NCBI GenBank assembly: GCA_022925895.1
Contig: JAKSYS010000176.1
Coordinates: 1 to 64,000, forward strand
Length of the DNA: 64,000 bases
Reading direction: 5' to 3'
Source of the DNA: Fragilaria crotonensis
Lineage: Eukaryota; Bacillariophyta; Fragilariophyceae; Fragilariales; Fragilariaceae
The notes under the pieces are model-generated. The model did not search any database and was not told where the DNA came from. It saw only the letters and a program-made list of their open reading frames with translations. Within the stretch, counting starts at the first letter, position 1; every line of letters starts with the position of its first letter. Shown here one piece after another: positions 33,201 through 45,055 of this stretch. The position numbers were made by a program, and so were the translations under genes.

Positions 33201-36200
33201 GCTTCAGAGTTCCAAGGTGCTCAGTGAACTTAGCTGAGGTGAAGCTCCACCATTGTCAGAGAGATAGGATTGTGGAATGACTCCACTGTCCCTTGCCATC
33301 AACTCAAAGTTCTGCTTGGCCTTCAAGTCTCATGAGTGTTCAGATGCTTCTGAAACTCAACATGCACAAAGTTGGAAGCATGATCAATGAAGAGGCAGCC
33401 ACCAGCAAACATGTCTGAGTTCAAGCTCCTTCCAGCTGAAGAGAAGAGCCTTCCCTTTGTTCCACAAATGAAGTGATCAATGGAGACTTGTTGTCCAGGG
33501 AGCAAGTTGTCTGCCTTGAGAACTCCAGCTCGATCCTTGATAACAGTTGTGATCTTGGCAGGAGCTGGTCGCTGATGTTGCTTCCCATATTGGCATGCGG
33601 CACACTTGGGAGGGTTGACAATTCGGCAAGCAGCAGTATGGAGTGATCGATGCGACTCACTCCGACTCAGGACTCCAGTTCGCATGATGAATTGGATCTT
33701 GCGAAAGGAAAGGTGTCCAAGGCGGTGGTGCCACCTTAATAACTCCTTCTCAGCTTCAGTCAAGTTGAGGTTGCTCTCATGAACAGTGTTGAGAGTAATG
33801 TTGAGAGCTGCAACTGCCTTGGGAGTATCTGAGCTGCGGTGTGCATCAGAGGTAGGCAAGTTGTTGTCAGGGTTGACTCTTGCAATGAGTTGCCCTCTGG
33901 CTTCATCAGAGGTGCCACTCAAGGTCAGTTGATGAGCTTCAATGGTGATGGTCTCTCCAGGGTAAGCTTGGAGCAAGCTTGTGGTGGATAGGAGCCTGAC
34001 CTTGATGCAAGACACCAAGTAGGCTGGGACCTTGAGCATCCTTAGGTTGCCCAGAGTATCTTGCATTGCCCACAGCACATGACCTTGGCCTTCAATCCTG
34101 AGTCCCTTTGCAATGCCCTGCAGTTGAGTGATAGGGCCAGGGTGTTGATGGGTCCAACAAAGTCCTTGCGGTCAGGAGTGATCGAGATGCTTGCACCAGA
34201 GTCCCAAATGACAGGAAACGTTGAAGCCTTGGGAAGGGATTCGCGGAAGCGGTCGGTTGACTGGAGAGCCATGCGAAGGATTGTGGAGTAGTTGCCGTTT
34301 GGAAACTTAGCCATGTTCACTTGCATTGCCATCTTGCGAGCAGCTTGAAGTTGCTTGGAGGTCCACTGATGGTTCCCTAGGCCTTGGAAGCCAATGGGAG
34401 AGACGGGGCGATAGACGCCGTTGGACTTGGGAAGCCTGCGAGCGCGGCGTCGCTGCTGGCGAAGCGGAGCGTCGAGGTAGGCGTCGTTGACATCGCAGTG
34501 GTTGATCCTTGGCCCTTCCTCTTGCGTCGACAAATCCGATGGCGAGCGGGATGTGTTACGGAGCTTGGGGCAAGGTTCAGTTGGCCCATGGACGATTGTA
34601 TCGTTGCAGTGGCGGCAGGTCCAGTGAGTTGATCGCGGAATGGAGCGCTTGAGCGAGTCGACACGCTGAAGGAGAGTTGCAACCTTGGAGTGAAGGTCGT
34701 TCAACTGCACTTGCTGCTGTTGTTCAACCAACGTTGGTGCATTCCTCCGAATGTAGCGTCCCATGGATCGCAAGTTAATGGGGTACCTGCGATGCAGTCC
34801 ATGGGAGCGAATACTTCCGGCTTGGGAACATTCGCGCGTCGTGTGACCTTGCGATTGTGTTGCTTGAGAGCACGACGATGGCGGCGAGAAGGTAGCTCCT
34901 TAGGATCAGGCTCAGGCGATGTTGAGCTGGGCTTAGGAAGCCAGAACAGTACGACCATGGCCAGTAAGGCCCAAAGCAATGGAGCAATGAGCGCCTCCTG
35001 GTGAGCCTCAAAAATTGCGAGACGTGCGGGCGAACGACCATGACATGCGCTCGAAGGATTGCCATGACTTGGCTCCAATCGACGGCGTTAAAATGCGCCA
35101 TGGCGAGTTGAATAATTTCCAGCGTGGAGGTCCACATAGTTTTGCAAACGGGACTGAAAATATTGCCATCACGTAGGTGAGCAGTAGAACGAGTACGGGA
35201 GGATCCGGGTCACCATGGTGCGCAGGATAAAGAGCGCGTCAGTCACACTTGGGACGACCTCAATTTCCGTGGTCCACACCGATGGATCGAAGGCAAGAGA
35301 GACATTGTTGATTGCAGAACCAACACCTTGAGGGCCCTCAGAGCTCTTCTTGACACCAGTGTGCGTTGCCGTTGCGTGGGTAGTGGTCCAACGCTTGCAG
35401 CTTGCGCACCAGTTGAAAGCCTTTCCGTTGGCTTGCTTGACTTGAGGTGCTCCAGATGGAGGAGGAGTAGACTTCAGGACTTGACATCCTTTGGTCTTTC
35501 ATTGCCATTCCCATTCCTGCCCTTGCCCTTGTTCTCTGGGCATTCGCGCGACCAGTGTCCAGGCTTGTTGCACTTGTGACAGACTCCTTTCTTGGCAAGT
35601 CCAGCACCATTGTTGGAGGTCTTGGACTGAATGAGGTTGAGTACCTCAGCTCTGGTGATTGGGTTGCCATGTTTCGAATGCAGCTGGTGGAGCCTTGGAG
35701 TCGCGAGTGTGACGTGCAGGTGGCCACTCCTTCCTGTCAAAGAGCGTCCTGTAGGCATCCTCTGCGTGAGCGCAGATGTCCTTGTAGGTCAGCTTGTTGA
35801 CTTGCATGTGAAGGTTGGCAGCTTCCTTGTCCTTGAATCCAATGTCCAAAGAGCTTGCTCCAAGTTCTGCTTGACAGATCTCAGGGGAAGAAGTCCTCAT
35901 TGCCAGAACCACCAGCCAAAGAAAGATCTTGAGCATGGCCAGAGTGAGGTTGTGGTCATACTGGCCAGCAGTTGTCAACTCATTTGCATCCTTGCGAAAG
36001 TGAGCTGCCAATTGTTCAAGGTTCTCTCCAGAGTACTGACTTGGGAGCCTGGCCTTGATGATGGCCTTGAGATCTTCAAACCTCTCAATGGAGGTGGACT
36101 GGATGGACTTGAGGAACTGGAGCCAAACAACTGGGAAGGAATCAGAATCATCCAACTTCTCAGTCACCTTGTTGCTTAGCTCAGTAGAGTGAAGCAAGCA

Positions 36201-37137
36201 AATAGGTCCTGGCTGCCATATCGTTGGTCGGTCATACTTGTCGTAGCGTTGAACTTGAGCTTCCGCCAACAACTTTGCCGACTGGACCGTGTACCTGGCG
36301 TGAGCCTTGATAACGTTAGTCATCTTGGCGTCGTCAGTTGGGTCCCTGAGGTAAGCAATGGAGTCCATGCCAGTGTCCTTGAGATGATCCCAGACAACAT
36401 TCTGGAAGCTGATCAAATCATCACTTGGCTTGAAGGAGATCTTGTGCCCAGTTCTCCTGAAGTTGTAGCCCTTCTGGGCTGCAGAAACATAGACAGGGCG
36501 GAGCTGGTTGGGAGAGGTGTGCTCTAGGAGAGCAATGGAGCCATCCAAACCTGTCCAGGTGTGGTTGGGCTTTCCACCTGTCCAAGCAGACCATTCATCC
36601 TTGGTCACCAAAGTGATTCCCCCAATGAGGGAACAAGAGGCTTGGAGCTTGAAGGAGCTGGGAGCTCCACTGGGGCAGTCATTGGAGTTGGGAACTCCAA
36701 GACAGACTCTTCATCAGTAGCAAGAGTCCTGGCTTGAGCGATTGCCTCGGTGAGGCGAACGTCGACAGGATCGGAGATCTCGAATCCTTCTGGATTGCCG
36801 CGGCCTTCGACAGCAGTCCCGAGGATTCCAACAACAGGTTCGTCTGGAAGATTCGTCGGGGACGTAGAGCCTTCAGATGGTGGAACCGACATGATGATTG
36901 GAGTCTTGGCTTGGAAAGCAGATCTTCAACCACTCAACAGATTGCTGACTGCGTACTCGAGTTGGCAGAGAGCAATGAATCAGCCTAGTCTTGGGAAGAC
37001 GTGGGGCTGTCGCAGGATCGCCGGAGGAGACCTGCCTTGACGCTGAGCGTAGCTTCCTTGGGAAAGGAACTTGAAACGAGCTTGCCGGAGAGGAAAGTGC
37101 GTTAGAGGGTAAGTCTTATTATTGGGCGAAAATAACC

Positions 37138-37726
37138 AGTCGAAGTACACGGCGTGATCAAGGCTGCGTACTAGTTCGTAGAAATCCGGGTTCGGTCAAA
37201 CGTAGAGTTATAAATTCTAGTGTTGTTTAACTTATGAGCTTATTTCTAGGTTTCACTTTGAAGGAACCAATTCAATCCAGGTCCGATTGAATCTTGCCGA
37301 TCTACTTTCGCGAAGTTAGAGGGTTGTGGGAGTGAACATTCAAAGCCTTCATCCCACTGATAAGGGCATTGAAATGTCAGCTCCAACTCCGCCGTCACGA
37401 GCGAATTGACAGTCGCAACAACTGTTGCAACATGGCCAGACTTAGCCAACATGATGAGGGGACACATGTTGGAAATTAGTTGGCACATGAAGGGAAATTG
37501 CAGTTGAATTGCACTGGGTTAATGTGGACAAATTGGTGTTGTAGAAAAGGAGGTTATGAGGGCGGAAAGCAGTCCGGGACAACTGTAGTTTTCGTACTGG
37601 CGATTCGCCGTATACAGTTGGCGTGAGAATCTTCGTATCCAAAGCCGGATGGGACTCAGCTGGCGGGGACGAAATTTCAACGTCAATAACGGCACAATAA
37701 CAGCTGTCAGCTGCTGTACCTTGACT
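37138..37726 (-). repeat. Copia LTR (5' LTR of the element)
   Basis: This 589-bp partner of 29658-30246 lies outermost on the right. The LTR edge is 163 bp from the NDUFV1 start codon, so the element promoter points away from that gene. Confidence 0.92.
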
Positions 37727-37889
37727 CTGAGTGTTGTACTGGTACTGGAGTAGATCGCCTACGGTATTAGAATCGACAATTCCATTGAATATCGGCGTTC
37801 GTTAGGGAGAAGGGCGTCTGCGACCAGCGCAGTGTGATGCTCCTGAATCCTGAACCTGAAGGTCGGAATCCTTGTGACATTCAAGAATA

Positions 37890-39466
37890 ATGATGGCGTT
37901 TGTCTCTGCAACTCGAGGCGGTGCACGATCTGTTGCGAAGCAGGCTGCTCGATCACTCTCGTCTGGGGCTGAGATTCTAGCTGGAAGTGGGTAAGTCTTC
38001 GATGCACCTTCTAAAATCGAAGGTTGTCTCATGTTTTCTGGGGAATACGAAATTCCTTCTAATTTCTTTTTCCGTGTTTTCGTAGTGTTTACCAAGGCCT
38101 TACGGATCAGGACCGCATCTTTACAAACCTCTATGGAGAGCAAGATTGGCGTTTGAAGGACGCTATGAAGCGTGGTGATTACCACCTGACCAAGGAAATA
38201 ATGTGCATGGGGCCTGACTGGATTGTGCAAGAAATGAAGGACTCTGGATTGCGAGGACGCGGCGGTGCCGGTTTTCCGTCCGGACTCAAGTGGAGTTTCA
38301 TGCCGAAATCGACCGATGGTCGTCCGTCATTCCTAGTTGTTAATGCAGATGAAAGTGAGCCTGGTACTTGCAAGGATCGTGAGATTATGAGGAAGGACCC
38401 ACACAAACTTGTGGAAGGATGCTTGTTGGCGGGTTATGCCATGAGAGCTCGCGCTGCCTATATCTACATTCGCGGCGAATACTTCAATGAGGCTGTAATC
38501 CTTGACGAAGCTATCCATGAAGCTTACGCTGCTGGTCTCATTGGAAAAAACGCTTGCGGGTCGGGTTACGATTTCGATGTTTACCTTCATCGCGGTGCTG
38601 GTGCCTACATTTGTGGTGAGGAAACTGCCCTCATTGAGAGTCTCGAAGGCCGTCAAGGAAAGCCACGCCTTAAGCCTCCGTTCCCAGCTGGAGTTGGTGT
38701 TTTTGGATGCCCAACTACGGTTACAAATGTTGAGACGATCGCTGTCTCTCCAACCATTCTCCGTCGAGGTGCGTCCTGGTTCGCTTCCTTCGGAAACGAG
38801 AACAACAGAGGAACCAAGCTGTTTGGAATTTCCGGCCACGTCAAGAACCCCATGGTTGTTGAAGAATCCATGTCTATTCCTCTTCGAGAGCTTATCGAGA
38901 AGCACTGCGGAGGAATGCGTAATGGGTGGGAGTCTCTTCAGGCTTGCATTCCTGGCGGATCCTCTGTTCCTGTCTTGAACAAGGCTCATTGCGATGACGC
39001 GATCATGGAGTTTGATGACTTGAGAAACCGTGGTTCCGGCCTTGGAACTGCTGCTGTCACTATGTTCGACGACAGTGTCGACATGGTGGCTGCCATTCGT
39101 CGTCTCTCACACTTTTACAAACATGAATCCTGCGGTCAGTGCACCCCATGTCGCGAGGGTACTTCTTGGTTAGAGGAAGTTTTGATTCGCATGGAAAAAG
39201 GACAGGCCGACAAGCGAGAGATCCCCATGTTGGAGGAAATATCGCGTCAGATTGAAGGGCACACTATCTGTGCGCTCGGAGATGCTGCGGCCTGGCCCGT
39301 GCAAGGGCTCTTGCGTCACTTCAAGAAGACCATCGAAGATCGGATCGACGACCCTTCTTCTTTTGACCACGAAGCAGCTTTCCAAAAGGCCTGGAGTGGC
39401 GACGCTTTCGACAACGCTGAATGGGTAAAGAAACACGGTGACGGTCTGACCTACTCGTCTGCGTAG
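37890..39466 (+). CDS. NDUFV1: NADH dehydrogenase (ubiquinone) flavoprotein 1, mitochondrial complex I
   Basis: This is the 51-kDa subunit of the complex I N-module. It oxidises NADH with FMN and passes electrons to cluster N3. Exon 1 (37890-37990) encodes an Arg/Ser/Ala-rich mitochondrial presequence ([20 protein letters not shown]). The intron 37991-38085 (95 bp, GTAAGT...CGTAG) joins in phase 2, and exon 2 runs to the stop at 39466, giving 493 residues. Visible motifs are the start of the mature domain ([20 protein letters not shown]), the NADH/FMN-binding glycine-rich loop ([15 protein letters not shown]), [20 protein letters not shown], and the 4Fe-4S ligands in [12 protein letters not shown] plus the later Cys in [13 protein letters not shown]. 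Length and motif set are those of an intact gene; it is the cleanest host gene here. A young copia element sits just upstream, within the likely promoter. Confidence 0.97.
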
Positions 39467-40634
39467 CTAACACGCGTGATCAGATCCGTACCTGTGATCA
39501 TAGTCATCGGCTGTCCAGATCTGTGGTCACCGCGAATAGCTGTTTCGTAATCACCACACGGCCGACCAGTTGTGCGGACGAGGAACTAGTGCAAAATAGT
39601 TCTCATCACTTTCTTTGAGCCTATCCAATTATGCTTTGTTTATTAAGTCAGCTATGCGAATGGATGAAGGTTCAGGTGCACCTGCCATCAGCACGAAGAA
39701 GAGTAGAAATGAGACATGGAACGGGCGTGGCATCTTCCGTTTGCAGTGAGTTGGTGATTGGGATGGCAAAGCATGGACAAAAGGAAGTCAAATACTTGTA
39801 GCTGTCGTTTGCTTTAGTTATACTGAGCACATGGACATACATGTACTAAAACACAGCTACTTACGATGCGTGGTCGAGGCACGGCGTCCGCAACAACATC
39901 GCACCTCGAGTCCACGTCGCTGCTGCTGCTGCTGAGACACCATGGCCCGCAGCTCCCTTGCGTGATTCTTGTATGTGAAACGACTGGAGGTCACAACCCA
40001 AATGCCTTGGTGCCTTATTGTTCCTCAGCGCATACCTTGGTACTACGACGGAAATGAGCACTCCGATACATTGTAGAAATAGTCAAAATGGACGAGTCCA
40101 GTGGATCCATCAAACATAGCGATTTTCCCAGGAATAACGCAGACTCAGGACCGTACCTCTTGAAGCATGCGCAGCTGTCTTCTGCAAAACGTCCAAGGAA
40201 GACTGCGTCTCCGTGTCCACGGCAAGGGCCAACGCAAGATTGAACCTAGTCATGCAGATGACAACGATTGTTCTCGTTCTCTCATGGAAATATCAACCAT
40301 GGCTAGAATACAATGTTGCCGACAGGTAGCATCATCCTCCTGATAGGAATCCTTGAAATGTATAGAGGTTCAAATTTCAGATGTCATGAGTCATGAGTCA
40401 TGAGTCATGAAATGCTGACGCGAAGGATATACTTTTTGCGGTTGCAACGGTAAAAACATTACGAGTACACGTACTACAGTACTACTACTCACGAGTCACG
40501 AGTGAAGAGGCTTCAGACTTCATGAAAGATTTACGATTTTCAAGTACGTGTTTTGGGTTTGAACCTGTGCGGTTGTCCAGATGTGGCACAGCAGAAAGCA
40601 TCTTCTTCATTGTACACTCACTATCAGACACTGT
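39467..40634. other. Intergenic region with simple repeats
   Basis: The region contains a (ctg)n run near 39918-39935, four tandem copies of atgagtc/gagtcat near 40383-40412, and GTAC-rich bases near 40465-40505. A 53-codon ORF at 40088 (MDESSGSIKHSDFPRNNADS) is too short to call. Before the gypsy insertion this sequence was the upstream region of the PsbP-family gene. Confidence 0.5.
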
Positions 40635-40810
40635 ATAACGAGTGGTCGTTACCTATAAGGTAGGCTCGTCGTAGATCGTCCGACATGGTCGGCTTGCTCC
40701 TATCGTGACTGGATGATTGTTGTGAGGTTGGGATCGATTCAGTGCCTTGGGAGGCTACGTCATCGGTCCACGGGTGACGGACAGTTATCTACATATCGTC
40801 TCACGTTACA
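40635..40810 (-). repeat. Gypsy LTR (3' LTR of the element)
   Basis: 176 bp from ataacgagtggtcg to tcgtctcacgttaca. It is identical by eye to 49759-49934. The duplication actgt lies directly outside it. Confidence 0.95.
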
Positions 40811-41480
40811 TCCCCTCTTCTCGTTGTTGTCGGTGGCCTGTTTCTAGTTGGAAGGGTTCCGGGACCGTCTTCCAGTTCTAGTCATGGCTTCCCTTACCAT
40901 CGTTCAGAGGTTCGTATCGTTCTCGCGTCTTGTTCGCTCCTCGTACGTTCGTTGCCGAAACCTTCCTCTGTTCCACGCCGGTTGCGAAAACTCACCGCAT
41001 CCGTTCCACGGCACCTAGGTCGCTCCAGGGACACCGCCTACAAAGTTCTCGCCCCCGGGATTGGCATCGGCCCGCCCCGCTGAGTTTCTTCGTGGCCCGG
41101 CTTACTACTCTTCGTCCGGTGGGTGTTTGGGGACTTCTAGGACTGGACCGGTTATGGGGTCATTGCCGGCTGCCGCGTCGCTTTCCAGATTTCAGTCGGG
41201 TTCGATTCGTCTTTGGTAAACGTTCATTCTGCAGCGAAATGTCACAACAATTCTCTCGGACTCAGCGCGGCCGCACTTATTTCCGCGAGACCTGTCCACG
41301 GGCTCCAAAGTTGGCCGCTGTGGTGGGAGAGATACATACTTTGAGTATTAGTACATGGTACGTTGTGGTTGTGCTTACTGATTCTTATGGCTGTCCTGGT
41401 CAGTGTTTGGTATCTATCGGTCGTATGTAATGTGATGATGTTGTCTGTTTTGATAATTGTGATGTCGCTTTGCTTGATAG
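40811..41480. other. Unexplained segment between gypsy pol and 3' LTR
   Basis: This part of the element is GC-richer than its surroundings. Its longest ORF runs on the opposite strand to the element (40930-41430 plus). Another plus frame opens with MASLTIVQRFVSFSRLVRSS, which looks like an organelle-targeting-type leader. I recognise no domain. It may be a captured host fragment or an antisense regulatory region. Confidence 0.4.
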
Positions 41481-44071
41481 TTATCGTAGGGGTATGACTT
41501 CTTCAATGTCGCTAACGTCAAGGTTGTGTTGTTCCGCTGCTGTTTTCAGGTCTTCCCATTCCTCGAATGCAATGCGATTGGCTTCGTTTTGGTAATATTT
41601 GGGTACGGCGAAATCAAACGGGCCGACGAGGCCGTTCTCACATAGGTCGATGGTTTGCTCGTATACTTTGTATCGCTCCGGTTGATCTCTGAGGCGCTTC
41701 TATTTTGCCTGGGCGCACTGGTACGATCGGTCCCATCCTGCCGTTCGTACGTAATTGATGTAGTTCGGGCCAGTATCTGCAATTACGGGTTGTCGGGTTT
41801 TGCTGTTCTCGTGTTCACGGATGTAAAACCATACCGTGTATTTGCCTTCGCGTGTTGTTGGTGAGTCGTCGTCGTGTAATTTGGCTTGTACAACATACCA
41901 CCGATGTATTTGTTGTGTCAATCATGTATTTGATAAAGAACAGCTTGTCTCGTGACCTCCTGATTTGTTTGTATAACGTGTGTGCCTTTTTTCGTGTATG
42001 ACTTTGCGCATGTACCTGTTTTGTATCGTCGTTGCGATATCGTTCTGGTTTGTTGGCGGTGCGTGTTGATGTGCGTTGTGTTATTTCGTCGTTGTGGTGT
42101 CGTTTGCGTTTGTTGGTGGTTGTTCTAACGTTTTGTGCTCTCATTGCCGGGACAACGGGTGTTGTTATGGTTGTGGTTGGTGTTTGTTCTTCGGTAGTGT
42201 GATTTGCAGGTGTGGTGTTATCCGCTTGGGGTTGGGGTTGTTGTTGTTGGTCAGGTTGGTCGACTTCATTGTTATTGCTGTCGTTGTGGTGGTTGTCCCC
42301 GTCGGTTTCCCTGTCGGTTTGGTTGTTGTCCTCATCGTCGTTGTCGCTGTCATCATCCTCGTTTCCATCGTCGCTGTGATCGCTGTCTGTCTGCGGCCTG
42401 TTGTCAATGTCTTCCTGCCATAAGTCTTCAATTTTTTCGTATGCGAACGGTTGTTCTGGTTCGGCTTGTCGGTATCGGCCTGGTTCATGTAATCCTAGTA
42501 TGTTTTCGAGAGGGTTGTCCACGATAGCGTGTCTGTATGTTGCCAACCGTGTGTCTATGCCTTCTGTAGGTTTGTGTAGGATGAGTGTGGATGGTATTTT
42601 GGTCAGACGCGATGCAGATTCTTTCGTGGGGCGTCCTCGTCGACCCGCTCCGTGTATTCCTGGTAGTCGTTGAACTCGGTATGTGCGGGTTTTACCTGTT
42701 CTAACACTCGATATGGTCCTCTAGCGTGTATTCGTGCCTTCGCTGGGCCGTGTTCTTGCGTCGTTTGGACTTGTTTCTTGATGATTACAAGATCACCTGG
42801 AGCAAAGGTTTTCATGTTGCGTCCATCGTTCTTGAGTTTCCTATGGTGTTCGCGGCGATCTTCAATGAGGAGTTTTAATACTTCCTGTTGCTTGCGCCAA
42901 AGTGGGAATGCGCTGTCAACGTGCTCAATGGTTTGTTGTCCTTGTGCTTCGTGATCCCTGGGGACAAGTGGTTCTTTCTCAAAGTCGATAGGGAATGGGA
43001 ATTCGCGTCCAATTGCCGCGTATGATCGCACTATGTTGGTTCCGTCGACTGGGGCCGAGTTCCATGCGTATACGGCGAAGATGGTACAAACATGAAATCC
43101 TGGAATGTTTCACAATCGGCTGCGTGTATCCGTTGTACTTTGTTGAGGTATCGGTGAAAGCGTTCGCATATGATGGCCTTGTGGTTTCCCTTGCTGACCG
43201 TGTAGTTGGGAGACCAATATTTTGGCATAGCGTTTGCATTGCTCCTGCAAATTCGCTGCCTGAGTCAATAATGACTAGGCGTGGGGGCCGTGGTTGATAA
43301 AGAATGCTGTGAATGCTGCTCGTGTCATGCTTTCGGAGTCTAAGGCGTCCACAAATGTAGCGGCTGCGAATCCAGTCATAGCATCGATGCATGTGACTAC
43401 ATGTGTGCCGTTTCCCTTTTTATTGATGCTGCTCGCCCTGGGTGCCAAACGTCTAGTGTGATCACATCGAATGGTTCGTCCGCTTGGAAAGTTTGGGTTG
43501 CTGTTGGGCCTCGTGGCTGGTTATGTTCGCTGCGTTGCAATGTCCGCATCAAGCGTCAGTTGTCTAATATCTGTTGCCATTTTTGCCAGTAATACCTTGC
43601 TGCGATCTTCCAGAACGTTTTCTGGTATCCTGTGTGGCCTGCCATTGGTGCTGTGTGTAATGCCGAGAATATGGCTTGTCGCAACTTGGGTGGTGGGATA
43701 CGTGTTCGTAAGTGGCGTCGGTTGTTTGTTCCTCCCCCGTTTCCGTTGTGGTATACGATGCCGTCTTCTTCCTCTAATTTGCCTTGTGTCCACAGTTTGT
43801 GTAACGTTGTATCTTGGATTTCTTCTCGTTGGAGATCGCGTTGGTTTCGGATGGCCTCGACTATTTTGTTGAGGTCCCAATCCCTTGCTGTGGCGTCTTG
43901 CCATTGCGCTGTCGTTGGTAGCGGTATCGTGGTGGTTTGCTGAAATTCGGTTGCGAGCATGACCGTGAGTGCTCGACGCAAGTCGTCGTCGACTTCAGCT
44001 TCTTTGTCATCAATTGTTGCTGGTGCGTCGTCGTCTCGTGGTGACGTCGTCGTTCTGCATTCGGCGTTGAA

Positions 44072-45055
44072 TATCCCGCTCATGACAGCTGCCATCAGTT
44101 GTTTTGGTGGTGTTGTTCGCAGTTGGGCTATTGCTATTTCTGGAGGCTGTTGCATCATGCGGTATCTGGTATCTTCGTCGTACCCAATTATATCAACCAG
44201 TTCGTGATGTCGGATTCCGCGCACGATGCTAGTGTGTTGCCTGTGGTCTGTCGTTTCGATAGCGAACGGGCTTTCGTACCATTGTGTTGACGTGTCTTGG
44301 AGATCTGGTCCTGGATACTCTGTGTCGTAGCATGGTGTCCACGCTGTGACCCATTCTATTGTGTTGGTCTCTTGGCTGTTGCGTTGTACCAACGCTGCAA
44401 CTTTTGGTTCATTCGGGTCGTTCTGTGGCGACAACCGCTTCATTGCTCGTATCTCTGGTGCTGTTGTGATGTTCGGGTTGTGTCCTTCCGCCTCGTCGTT
44501 TATGATCTCCTTGAGTGGTATTGCATTGCTGCGTTGTAAGTGGAATGTGCGCAGCGTGTGAATGTTCCTGGTGGCAATGATTAATGTGAATTTGGTGGCA
44601 ATGGCCGCCCCATATCTGTTGGCGTGAATGTTTGCTCGTAATGTGTTCCATCCTTTATTTTCCATGGTGTGAATGCGTTGTGCAATGAATGGTGTGTCTC
44701 CTTCGTTGTTGCGCATCGTTTGTCGCGTGAAGATGATGATTACTGTAACTCCATGTCGTTCCCCGATTTCGATCAGCTGGGTGAGTTGACTGTGCTGATG
44801 CTGAACGTCTCTTTCGTTGTCTGCCTCGCAGCCGTCGTGTGCTATGATCCAGTCGACTGTCTCGGTTGACTCTATGCTTCTCTCGAGCTGGTCGCTTGTG
44901 ATCAGTTTTGGGTCTGTCCGTTGTTTGTCAAATGGGTGTGTTCGCCATTCTGGTCGGTCTTCGATGTGCCGTGTGTATGCTGTGATGCCCGCCTCTATTG
45001 CAGCGTTTTCGATGTTCGTGGCTCCTGCGTTGAAAATCCAAATGTTCCGGGTATT
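44072..45055 (-). other. Cytosine-5 DNA methyltransferase-like domain in gypsy pol
   Basis: This block covers residues about 676-1003 of the 1,174-residue pol ORF, between RNase H and the integrase zinc-binding region. It starts with a motif-I-like strand and loop (RNIWIFNAGATNIENAAIEA, ending GI). A strand-like VDWIIAHDGC sits where motif IV falls, and VTVIIIFT where motif VI falls. The clearest stretch is motif-VIII-like, ENKGWNTLRANIHANRYG followed by AAIATKFTLIIATRN, matching the W...L.A..YGvpq.R.R.fiiatR pattern of DNMTs. A target-recognition-like segment (IPLKEIINDEA) and a C-terminal RGIRHHELVDIIGYDED ... TPPKQLMAAVMSG, in the place of motifs IX-X, complete it. Order and spacing match a full C5-MTase fold; sequence conservation is weak, so activity cannot be assumed. 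Confidence 0.65.

Larger units (their letters stand above)
29658..37726 (-). mobile_element. Ty1/copia retrotransposon, young, full-length but broken
   Basis: The element is 8.07 kb, bounded by 589-bp LTRs and the 5-bp duplication ctgag (29653-29657 and 37727-37731). On the minus strand there is a gag region (about 36890-35470) with the CCHC knuckle CHKCNKPGHWSREC, a protease (VIWDSGASISITPDRKDF, about 34215), a GAG-pre-integrase motif (LRWHHRLGHLSFRKIQF), an integrase (about 33600-32700) with a Pro-rich extension, a reverse transcriptase (about 31950-31200, LYVDDLGIAYSN), and an RNase H (about 30900-30370). A purine-rich tract abuts the 3' LTR. The LTRs differ only by about three small indels by eye, so insertion was recent. 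The coding region is interrupted about seven times. Confidence 0.9.

Noticed and set aside
42076-42423. Hydrophobic plus-strand frame resembling a membrane protein
   Set aside because: It is the complement of the Asp/Asn/Thr-rich C-terminal region of the gypsy element; complementing such codons gives Val/Leu/Ile artefacts.
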